In this document: positions 1 to 5,910 of the stretch, piece after piece
Position numbering within the stretch: position 1 is the stretch's first letter
Layout of the letters: each line of letters starts with the position of its first letter
Assembly (NCBI GenBank): GCA_004525275.1
Contig: SPCO01000032.1
Location: forward strand, 1-10,342
Length of the DNA: 10,342 bases
Direction: 5' to 3'
From: Thermomicrobiales bacterium
GTDB taxonomy: Bacteria; Chloroflexota; Limnocylindria; Limnocylindrales; CSP1-4
Position numbers and translations under genes: made by a program
Notes under the pieces: generated by a model
Database searches by the model: none
What the model was told of the DNA's origin: nothing
The model's input: only the letters and a program-made list of their open reading frames with translations

Positions 1-1425
1 CTGTCGGGCGTTGCGGCTGGAGCCGCGGTCGTCCCGCGTCGGTGCGTTCGATGCCGTCCGAGCACTCACGTCGGGGTAGCGGTTGATCCCGCCGCCACCA
101 CCACCGCGGCCGTAGCGTTCTCGCTCCATTGCAGACTGGTAGGCCGAGCGACCGCCCCGCGCGCCGCGGCCGGTGCCTGGGCCGCCACGACTTGCGCCGC
201 GACGCTGTTCAGCGATGAGGTACTCCGGGATCTCCGGCTCGTCGAAGTCTTCGTCGTCCTCGATCGGCGCGCGAGATGCGCTGGACGATGGCGCGGGGGT
301 GCCAAGCTGCGAGTCCCAGACCGAGCCGAACGGCGTCGCCCGAGGACTCCGCGGGACAGGCGCCACATCGACCTCCTCATCCCGGTCCGTATCTTCGACC
401 GATGCCGATGCCCGGGCAGCCGGCCGGACAGCGTCGTCGACGGCGTCGTCGACGGCGTCGTCGCGGCTGTCGCCTTCGATCGTGCCGTCTTCGCCACGAC
501 CGCGACCACGACCACGACCACGACCACCGCGGCGGCGGCGGCGGCGCGGTTCGCCGCCGTCCTCAGCGGGTCCACCGTCGAGCCCGTCCTGGGCCAGATC
601 GTCGATCGCGTCAGTCGTCGCGTCATCGAGCGCGTCGAGGGTGAAGACCTCCGCGTTGGCCATGTCGGCCTCGGTCAGTGGGCCGGCGGCACGCGACAGG
701 CGTTCACCCGGCATTGCGACCAGACCGGCCGACTCCCCTGCGGCGATGTCGGCTGCGGCCACGGGGCTGCCGGTCCCCGACCGAGCACGTCCGCGCGTCG
801 TGGACGCCACGGGTTCAGTGTCGCGGGCTCGACCCCGCCCTCGACCGCGACCACGGCCGACCCCGGTCCCGTCCGTCTGCTTGTCGGGCACCTCGGTCAT
901 CGACAGATCGGCTTCATCGTCGGCTACCCGGCGACCGGAACGTGAACCCTTCTCGACTCGCGCAAGCTGGACGATGTCGGTGAACAGATCCGCGACCTCG
1001 ATGAGATCGGAGCTCGTGTTGCCGCGGAAGCTGATGACTTCCACCCGCACGCCTTGCTCCTGGACAGCCCGGATCGCCGGTGCGAAGTCGCCATCGCCCG
1101 ACACGACGATGGCGATATCAAGGTTCCGGGCGGTCTTCATCATGTCGACGACGAGTTCGATGTCGAGATTGGCCTTGATCTTGCCGTCGCCATACTTGCG
1201 GATGTCCTTGCTGACGACCTTGTAGTTGCTGCGCCGCAGGAAGTCATGGAAGTTGCGCTGGTTCTCGTTGTCCGGATCCAGCCCCGTGTAGGCATAAGCG
1301 CGCACGAGATCGCGTCCGGCCGAGGCCGCCTTGAGCAGCGTGACGTAGTCGATGTCTACGCCGGCCGCCTTGGCCGCATAGAAGATATTCGCGACGTCCA
1401 CGAAGACGGCGACGTTCTTGCTCAC
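1..1425 (-). CDS. NYN (LabA/DUF88, PIN-like) domain protein with long Arg/Gly-rich tail, 3' end outside window
   Basis: The frame is open from a GTG at 1425 to the window edge: 475 codons, no stop, C-terminus missing. Residues 1-158 match the NYN/PIN-like ribonuclease fold. They begin with the beta strand VAVFVDVANIFY (acidic D10, N13), continue with D88 and D94 in the NLDIELVVDMM segment, and reach SGDGDF (D111, D113), the usual metal-binding acidic cluster. Such domains are metal-dependent RNases or RNA-binding modules, so a cytoplasmic role in RNA turnover is inferred. From about residue 160 the protein is low-complexity: an RG repeat at 190-199, a poly-Arg plus RG block near 294-311, an acidic DDAV repeat near 322-332, and RGG/GGGGGG stretches near 405-445. 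Typical NYN proteins have about 180-250 residues, so the disordered tail is exceptional. The GTG start is chosen because AAGGAG lies 5 nt upstream. The gene lies downstream of the GNAT gene and is probably cotranscribed with it. The fold is well supported; the substrate is unknown. Confidence 0.85.
   Translation of the reverse strand, partial: MSKNVAVFVDVANIFYAAKAAGVDIDYVTLLKAASAGRDLVRAYAYTGLDPDNENQRNFHDFLRRSNYKVVSKDIRKYGDGKIKANLDIELVVDMMKTARNLDIAIVVSGDGDFAPAIRAVQEQGVRVEVISFRGNTSSDLIEVADLFTDIVQLARVEKGSRSGRRVADDEADLSMTEVPDKQTDGTGVGRGRGRGRGRARDTEPVASTTRGRARSGTGSPVAAADIAAGESAGLVAMPGERLSRAAGPLTEADMANAEVFTLDALDDATTDAIDDLAQDGLDGGPAEDGGEPRRRRRRGGRGRGRGRGRGEDGTIEGDSRDDAVDDAVDDAVRPAARASASVEDTDRDEEVDVAPVPRSPRATPFGSVWDSQLGTPAPSSSASRAPIEDDEDFDEPEIPEYLIAEQRRGASRGGPGTGRGARGGRSAYQSAMERERYGRGGGGGGINRYPDVSARTASNAPTRDDRGSSRNARQ
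431..463. repeat. 12-bp tandem repeat inside the NYN gene (about 2.7 copies)
   Basis: The unit GCGTCGTCGACG occurs at 431-442 and 443-454, with nine further matching bases at 455-463. Read on the minus strand it encodes the acidic repeat DDAVDDAVDDAV. Copy-number change would keep the reading frame, so this tract could vary in length between strains. Confidence 0.8.
494..548. repeat. Hexanucleotide RG-coding repeat plus GCG trinucleotide run
   Basis: A CGACCA-like hexanucleotide is repeated about five times (494-528) and is followed by a run of GGC/GCG triplets (529-546). On the minus strand these encode a run of about seven arginines followed by alternating Gly-Arg. A related RG-coding stretch lies near 828-858. 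The tract is in-frame coding low complexity and not a CRISPR or mobile element. Confidence 0.75.
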
Positions 1426-1490
1426 ATTCGCTCCTTGATTCTGGGATTCGTCCAGCCGGCGCGATCGCGCAGCTCGGCCTGGATGTTCAT
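1422..1490 (-). CDS. Possible 22-codon linker ORF between the GNAT and NYN genes
   Basis: An ATG at 1490-1488 overlaps the GNAT stop as ATGA. The frame ends with a TGA at 1424-1422 that overlaps the NYN GTG start as GTGA. The peptide starts MNIQAELRDR and ends PRIKERM. No convincing Shine-Dalgarno sequence precedes its ATG, so it would depend on re-initiation by ribosomes finishing GNAT. The ribosome binding site of the NYN gene lies within its last codons. It may be a translational coupler, a leader peptide or a chance frame. I recognise no homology, and the call rests only on the double overlap. Confidence 0.25.
   Translation of the reverse strand: MNIQAELRDRAGWTNPRIKERM
1431..1436 (-). 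promoter_or_regulatory. Ribosome binding site of the NYN gene
   Basis: The minus strand reads AAGGAG here, 5 nt before the GTG at 1425. An overlapping ATG one frame away runs straight into TGA, so this site fixes GTG as the start of the NYN protein. Confidence 0.75.
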
Positions 1491-1987
1491 GAGTGGCGGC
1501 TTGGGGCGGAACCCGTAGCGGCCACGTTTCGTTGGATGCTCGGACCGGCGTCAGTGAAGCCCATCCGTTGCCAACGGGCCAAGGCCTCCGAATGCGGTCG
1601 ATCAGCTTCGACGACGGTACACCCCTTATTCCTGGCAGATCTGATGAGCTCCTCGAGGAGCGTGGCGGTGATCCTGTCGGCGTCATGGCCGGGGTCCACG
1701 ACCAGAAGGTCGATCGTCCCGACGTAGCCACCGGCCTTGACCGAGGGTCGAAGCGCGAGGATCGCGCACCCGACGACGACCCGCTGCGCTTCTGCGACGA
1801 CGATGCTGGCCTGTGGCAGATAGACCAGCTGGCGCATGAGATCGGCCGCTCCGAGCGGGCTCTCAGCACCAGCCATCGGGGCCGACGCATCGCTCAGGGC
1901 GACGACTCGGTCGATGTCCGTGACACGGGCTGCTCGGACCAGGTATTCCACGCCGACGGGTTCAACCTCGCAGGGTCTGGCGCCCAT
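1487..1987 (-). CDS. GNAT-family N-acetyltransferase
   Basis: This 166-residue protein has GNAT topology. It has an N-terminal segment VRAARVTDIDRVVAL (about 17-31) and a central strand VVAEAQRVVVGCAIL (63-77). The motif A region is VGTIDLLVVDPG followed by a helix ITATLLEELIRSARNKG (89-122), and motif B is SEALARWQRMGF (133-144). GNAT enzymes transfer acetyl groups from acetyl-CoA to amines; the acceptor cannot be told from sequence. The pyrophosphate-binding motif usually reads R/Q-x-x-G-x-G/A, but here it reads HDADRI (101-106) and lacks both glycines, so CoA binding or activity may be altered. The ATG at 1987 has GAGG only 3 nt upstream. A GTG at 1951 (residue 13) lies nearer the usual domain start, so the true N-terminus is uncertain. 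The gene is divergent from livK and lies upstream of the NYN gene, with which it probably forms an operon. Confidence 0.8.
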   Translation of the reverse strand: MGARPCEVEPVGVEYLVRAARVTDIDRVVALSDASAPMAGAESPLGAADLMRQLVYLPQASIVVAEAQRVVVGCAILALRPSVKAGGYVGTIDLLVVDPGHDADRITATLLEELIRSARNKGCTVVEADRPHSEALARWQRMGFTDAGPSIQRNVAATGSAPSRHS

Positions 1988-2095
1988 CTACCTCGCTCGG
2001 TTTCGAACGAAGCCAGACCGGGGCCCGCGGTCCGCTCTTTCGCGGCGAGCGATCGTTCGCTTGCGACGCGTCGTTGAGGGTGCGGCCGACCGGTA

Positions 2096-2123
2096 TTGCA
2101 TTCGGGACGCCGATGGGTAATAT
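2096..2123 (+). promoter_or_regulatory. Candidate sigma-70-type promoter for the liv operon
   Basis: TTGCAT (2096-2101) and TAATAT (2118-2123) are separated by 16 bp. The -10 matches TATAAT at four of six positions and the -35 matches TTGACA at its first three. It is the only AT-rich spot in the region. A start near 2130 would give a leader of about 190 nt. The matches are partial. Confidence 0.4.
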
Positions 2124-2271
2124 ACGGCATCGCCCCGGCGGCCACTTGTGGGCTGTCCGGATGCGGGACCCGGCATCACGAATCGTGCTTGCACCATCGT
2201 CCGAGCGTGCCACCTGGGGAGGGTAGCCCGATCGGCCAACGGGCGGCCGAGATCGAAGTCTGGTTCATGCG

Positions 2272-2300
2272 CCGGGTCGAGCCAGGAGGTTTTCGACCGG
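2272..2300 (+). promoter_or_regulatory. Imperfect leader hairpin exposing an AGGAGG in its loop
   Basis: CCGGGTCGA (2272-2280) pairs with TCGACCGG (2293-2300), with one bulged G. The 12-nt loop contains AGGAGG (2284-2289). No start codon lies at a normal distance from this AGGAGG. It could act as a ribosome standby site ahead of the real site at 2307-2313, or be chance. Confidence 0.3.
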
Positions 2301-2306
2301 CGACTT

Positions 2307-2313
2307 GGAGGAG
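2307..2313 (+). promoter_or_regulatory. Ribosome binding site of livK
   Basis: GGAGGAG lies 6 nt before the ATG at 2320. It fixes that ATG as the start over the in-frame TTG at 2305, which would fall upstream of the site. The ATG start also gives a standard lipoprotein signal peptide. Confidence 0.85.
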
Positions 2314-2319
2314 ATACAG

Positions 2320-3642
2320 ATGAGATTGCACAAGATCAGTGCGCTCGCGGGGGTCAGCATCCTGGCCTTTGCTGCGTGCAGCTCGAGCGGGGCATCGACT
2401 GCGCCAAGCGCCGGCGGTGGCGGCGAGAGTGCTGCCCCACCAGCGTCCAAGGGCGAGCTCACGCTCGGCGTCTCGCTGCCCCTGTCGGGTGGTGCGGCGG
2501 CGGACGGCCAGCCGACCCTCAAGGGTGCACAGCTGGAAGTCGACCGGATCAACGCAGCTGGTGGCATCGGTGGCTACACGATCAAGCTGCTCCCGCTCGA
2601 TCACGCCGTCGCAGGCAAGTACAACGAGCAGCAAGCCGCCCAGGACATGCAAACCTTCGTCGCCGACGATGCCGTGATCGGCGTGGTTGGGCCGTACAAC
2701 TCGGCCGTCGCCAAGGTCCAGATCCCGATCAGCAACTCGGCCGGCCTTGCCCAGTGCAGCCCGGCGAACACCAACACCGGTCTGACCAAGCCCGAAGAGG
2801 GCGCACTCGATCTGCGCAAGGACTTCCCCGATCGGATCAACTACATCCGCGTCGCCGCAACGGACAGCCTCCAGGGTCCAGCAATGGCGATCTACGACTA
2901 CGACACCCTGGGCCTCAAGAACCTGCTGATCGTCGACGACGTGACGACCTTCGGCAAGGGTGTCGCCGATACCTTCCAGACGAAGTTCGAAGAGCTCGGC
3001 GGCACGGTCGTCCTGCGCCAGGGTGCACCGGCCGACACGACCGACTTCAATGGGATCATCAACAGCCAGGCAGTAGAGGCCAGCCCGCCTGACGGCGTCT
3101 ACTACGGCGGTGTCGTCACCTCCGGCGCCGGCCTGTTCCTCAAGCAGCTCCGCCAAGCGGGGCTGGACATCCCGTTCACGGGTCCGGACGGCATCGTCAA
3201 CGGCAGCGTCAACGATGATGGTTCACTCATCAAGATCGCCGGCGCCGATGCAGCCGCGAATTCGTATGGCACCATCGCCGCGATCGGTGACTTCCCGGCC
3301 AAGGCCGAGTTCGATGCGGCGTTCGAGGAGCACTTCAGTGCCGACTCGGACTTCAAGACTCCGGGCGCCTATTCCGGGCCGGCGAACGCTTGTGCGGTCG
3401 TCCTGCTCGAGGCGCTCAAGGCGGCCGTTGACGGCGGCGCCGCCGATATGGCCGGCATCCGTGAGGCCGTCCGCGCCTACGCGAGTGACCCGGCCAACTC
3501 GTTCGATACGGTCCTCGGGCCGATCTCGTTCGATGAGAACGGCGACACCACCGTGCCATTCATCTCCTTCTACGAGGTCGATACCGCGGCCACGGGTGGA
3601 GCCGACTGGGTCTTCAAGGAGCAGCAGAGCTTCGGCGAGTAG
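2320..3642 (+). CDS. livK: Branched-chain amino acid ABC transporter substrate-binding lipoprotein (LivK-like)
   Basis: This 440-residue protein belongs to the type I periplasmic binding protein family (Peripla_BP_6). It begins with a lipoprotein signal: MRLHK, a hydrophobic core, and the lipobox LAFAAC with C20 as the predicted lipidated residue. A Ser/Gly/Ala-rich linker (21-45) follows. The mature domain opens with LTLGVSLPLSGGAAADGQP (47-65), then has GPYNSAVA (124-131) and CSPANTNTGLT (146-156), which correspond to ligand-contact segments of LIV-binding proteins. It would capture an amino acid or related ligand outside the membrane and deliver it to LivHM. Leucine-type specificity cannot be confirmed, because members of this family also bind amides, urea and aromatic compounds. 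The length is above the roughly 370 of E. coli LivK, mostly through the linker. It is the first gene of the operon and is separated from livH by a stable hairpin. Confidence 0.93.
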   Translation: MRLHKISALAGVSILAFAACSSSGASTAPSAGGGGESAAPPASKGELTLGVSLPLSGGAAADGQPTLKGAQLEVDRINAAGGIGGYTIKLLPLDHAVAGKYNEQQAAQDMQTFVADDAVIGVVGPYNSAVAKVQIPISNSAGLAQCSPANTNTGLTKPEEGALDLRKDFPDRINYIRVAATDSLQGPAMAIYDYDTLGLKNLLIVDDVTTFGKGVADTFQTKFEELGGTVVLRQGAPADTTDFNGIINSQAVEASPPDGVYYGGVVTSGAGLFLKQLRQAGLDIPFTGPDGIVNGSVNDDGSLIKIAGADAAANSYGTIAAIGDFPAKAEFDAAFEEHFSADSDFKTPGAYSGPANACAVVLLEALKAAVDGGAADMAGIREAVRAYASDPANSFDTVLGPISFDENGDTTVPFISFYEVDTAATGGADWVFKEQQSFGE

Positions 3643-3655
3643 TTCGAAGCCAATC

Positions 3656-3688
3656 GAACGACCGGAGGGCCACGCTCTCCGGTCGTTC
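3656..3688 (+). promoter_or_regulatory. Perfect 12-bp hairpin between livK and livH
   Basis: GAACGACCGGAG (3656-3667) and CTCCGGTCGTTC (3677-3688) are exact reverse complements around a 9-nt loop, starting 13 nt after the livK stop. No run of T follows, so it does not look like a full intrinsic terminator. By analogy with intercistronic hairpins after other binding-protein genes, it may protect the livK mRNA 3' end or cause partial termination, giving more LivK than permease. Confidence 0.75.
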
Positions 3689-3724
3689 TGAATCAACGTC
3701 GGATCCGTCCCGCTGGGAGATCGC

Positions 3725-4756
3725 ATGACGAGCTCGACGGTCACTGCCGAGGCGAGGCCTAACCGGTTTCTTGTCGCCCGCCGTAGTGGCGTCGGGCCGT
3801 ATCTGTTCATCCTGGCCCTGACGGTCGTGATGTACTTCGTGCTTGGGCCGAAGCAGTTCGTGAACGCCCTGACCATCGGGGCGATCTACGCCCTGGTGGC
3901 TCTCGGCTACACGATGGTCTACGGGATCATCGAACTCATCAACTTCGCCCACGGCGATGTCTTCATGGTCGGTTCCTTCGTCTCCCTGTTCGTCCTCACG
4001 AACATCCTCGGAGCGACCGGACCGGCGCCCGATCTCGCCACGATCGTGTACCAGCTGGTTGTCACGTTCGCCCTGACGATGTCCGTCGTCGGGGTCCTGG
4101 GCGTGACGATCGAGCGGTTCGCCTATCGGCCCCTGCGCAACGCGCCGCGGCTGGCACCGCTGATCACCGCGATCGGTATCTCGTTCATCCTGCAGAATGT
4201 CGTCCAGCTCATCTACGGGCCCTCGCCGATCAACACGCCCCAGGTCATCCCCCCGAGCGCGCGAGTCGACATCGCCGGGGTCAGTATCGGCTGGATCAAT
4301 ATCTTCATCATCGTGACGGCGATCTCGCTGATGTTCGGACTGCAGCTCTTCGTGTCGCGGACCAAGGTCGGTCGCGCGATGCGGTCCACGGCCTCCGACC
4401 GCGAGGCCGCCTCGCTGATGGGCGTGGACATCAACCGGACGATCGCGATCACCTTCCTGATCGGATCGGCCTTGGCCGGCGCGGCGGGTGTGGTCCAGGG
4501 TTTGTACTTCGGCAACATCACCTCGGCGCTCGGGTTCCAGTCCGGCCTCAAGGCGTTCACGGCCGCGGTCCTGGGCGGGATCGGCAATATCACCGGTGCC
4601 GCGATCGGTGGGTTCATGATCGGCTTCGTTGAAGTCACCGCGGCCAACTTCGGCTTCTTCGTGTGGGCCCAGGCGGCCGTCTTCATGATCCTCATCGTGA
4701 CCCTGGTCTTCCGGCCATCCGGGTTGTTCGGTCAACAGCTGGGAGAGCGGGCGTGA
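3725..4756 (+). CDS. livH: Branched-chain amino acid ABC transporter permease LivH
   Basis: This 343-residue integral membrane protein has about eight or more hydrophobic segments starting near residue 25. The LivH-type first core segment reads ALTIGAIYALVALGYTMVYGI (48-68) and runs into INFAHGDVFMVGSF (72-85), the family's hallmark. The cytoplasmic coupling loop RTKVGRAMRSTASDREAASLMGVD (212-235) is the EAA-like contact for the ATPases. Near the C-terminus come AFTAAVLGGIGNITGAAIGG (277-296) and RPSGLFG (330-336). It pairs with LivM to form the translocation channel. It is longer than E. coli LivH (308) because of a polar N-terminal extension of about 22 residues. The ATG at 3725 has GGGAG 5 nt upstream. 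The stop overlaps the livM start as GTGA, which implies coupled translation. Confidence 0.95.
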   Translation: MTSSTVTAEARPNRFLVARRSGVGPYLFILALTVVMYFVLGPKQFVNALTIGAIYALVALGYTMVYGIIELINFAHGDVFMVGSFVSLFVLTNILGATGPAPDLATIVYQLVVTFALTMSVVGVLGVTIERFAYRPLRNAPRLAPLITAIGISFILQNVVQLIYGPSPINTPQVIPPSARVDIAGVSIGWINIFIIVTAISLMFGLQLFVSRTKVGRAMRSTASDREAASLMGVDINRTIAITFLIGSALAGAAGVVQGLYFGNITSALGFQSGLKAFTAAVLGGIGNITGAAIGGFMIGFVEVTAANFGFFVWAQAAVFMILIVTLVFRPSGLFGQQLGERA

Positions 4757-5910
4757 GCGCCGCCAGCTCCCCGGCCGCGACGAGCCCGCGGGGCGTCCGC
4801 TCCAGGATCGGCGCCTTCTCGGACCGCCATCGGTCGACCAGCGTCTTCTTCGGGGTCGGCCTCGCAGCCATGGCCCTGCCGCTCATCGTCCTGCTGCCGC
4901 CCTTCAACAGCTTCAGCGGTCAAGGCGTCTGGATGGACGGCTTCACCATCGCCGGCATCTTTATCCTGCTGGCGCTGGGTCTCAACATCGTGGTCGGCAT
5001 GTCGGGCCTTCTCGACCTCGGCTATGCAGCCTTCTTCGCCATCGGCGCGTACACCTACGCCCTGGCGGCTTCGCCGTTCACCGGGATCGAGATCTCCTTC
5101 TGGCCGATGCTGTTGATCGGGGCCGTCATGGCGGCCGTCTTTGGGATCATGCTCGGAGCGCCGACGCTGCGGCTCCGCGGCGACTATCTCGCCATCGTCA
5201 CCCTGGGTTTCGGGGAGATCGTCCCGATCACCATCCTCAATCTGAGCAGATACACCGAGGGACCGAACGGTATCGGTGGTATCACCGCCCCGAGCATCGG
5301 CGACTTCCGGTTCCCGACCACCGGCAACCCGTGGCCGTACTACCTGGTGATGTTGGGGCTCATCATCGTCTCGATGATGCTCATCTATCGGCTCCAGGAC
5401 TCGCGCCTGGGTCGATCCTGGATGGCGGTCCGCGAGGATGAACTGGCGGCGGCCGCCAACGGCATCAACACGGTCACGACCAAATTGCTCGCCTTCGCCC
5501 TGGGCGCCTCGACCGCCGGGCTGGCCGGCGTCTTTCTGGCGGCAAAGCTGCAGACCGTCACGCCAAATCTGTTCAGGTTCGACGTCTCGTTCACCGTTCT
5601 GGCGATGGTCGTCCTGGGCGGGATGGGCAACATCTGGGGGGTCGCGGTCGGCGCCTTCATCATCTTCATGATCCAGAGTGTCCTGCTGAAGCAGCTCAAC
5701 ATCTTCTTCGATAACGTCGACGTCCCGATCCTGAGCGACATCGACTTTCTGCAGTACCAGTTCCTGCTGTACGGCATCGCGCTGGTCGGGATGATGCTGC
5801 TGCGGCCTGAGGGTCTGTTCCCAAGCCAGCGGCGCAAACGCGAGCTGCATACCGAAGAGGACGCCGACTTTGGTGAGCATGGCGACCCGATGGGAGCGTC
5901 CCCCGAATGA
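4753..5910 (+). CDS. livM: Branched-chain amino acid ABC transporter permease LivM
   Basis: This 385-residue multi-pass permease starts at a GTG that overlaps the livH stop as GTGA, with GGGAG 7 nt upstream. An earlier in-frame ATG at 4663 would lie inside livH without need. After a basic N-terminal tail (about 1-30) it shows the LivM pattern LALGLNIVVGMSGLLDLGYAAFFAIGAYTYA (73-103). Next are APTLRLRGDYLAIVTLGFGEI (136-156) and the EAA-type loop SRLGRSWMAVREDELAAAANGI (217-238). AMVVLGGMGNIWGVAVGA (284-301) and the C-terminal RPEGLFPSQRRKREL (351-365) complete it. It forms the membrane channel together with LivH. The hydrophilic acidic C-terminal tail (366-385) is not conserved in type. The stop overlaps the livG start as ATGA. 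Confidence 0.95.
   Translation: MSAASSPAATSPRGVRSRIGAFSDRHRSTSVFFGVGLAAMALPLIVLLPPFNSFSGQGVWMDGFTIAGIFILLALGLNIVVGMSGLLDLGYAAFFAIGAYTYALAASPFTGIEISFWPMLLIGAVMAAVFGIMLGAPTLRLRGDYLAIVTLGFGEIVPITILNLSRYTEGPNGIGGITAPSIGDFRFPTTGNPWPYYLVMLGLIIVSMMLIYRLQDSRLGRSWMAVREDELAAAANGINTVTTKLLAFALGASTAGLAGVFLAAKLQTVTPNLFRFDVSFTVLAMVVLGGMGNIWGVAVGAFIIFMIQSVLLKQLNIFFDNVDVPILSDIDFLQYQFLLYGIALVGMMLLRPEGLFPSQRRKRELHTEEDADFGEHGDPMGASPE

Larger units (their letters stand above)
1988..2319. promoter_or_regulatory. Divergent intergenic region between the GNAT gene and livK
   Basis: This 332-bp stretch has no supported gene. It holds a near-perfect 16-bp palindrome at 2045-2060, a perfect 10-bp palindrome CGACGCGTCG at 2064-2073 and a candidate plus-strand promoter at 2096-2123. 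It then carries a leader of nearly 190 nt with small inverted repeats (TCGGCC/GGCCGA at 2232-2237 and 2245-2250; an imperfect hairpin at 2272-2300) and the livK ribosome binding site. I found no clear promoter for the minus-strand GNAT gene and no recognisable riboswitch. Confidence 0.6.

Noticed and set aside
431..548. CRISPR-like or mobile repeat array
   Set aside because: The repeats are contiguous, short and in-frame, with no unique spacers, and they encode protein low complexity.
173..1225. 350-codon plus-strand frame opposite the NYN gene
   Set aside because: It is Ser/Arg/Pro low-complexity and opposite a frame with clear NYN motifs and a good ribosome binding site.
2305..2319. Upstream TTG start for livK
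   Set aside because: The TTG precedes the ribosome binding site, and the ATG at 2320 has ideal spacing and gives a proper lipoprotein signal.
2096..2323. 75-codon plus-strand frame (TTG start) whose stop overlaps the livK ATG
   Set aside because: It has no ribosome binding site, begins on the candidate -35 element and has no recognisable protein features. The overlap is probably chance.
4663..4752. Upstream ATG start for livM
   Set aside because: It would add 30 non-membrane residues encoded inside livH. The GTG at 4753 has a ribosome binding site and the 4-nt overlap seen at the other junctions.
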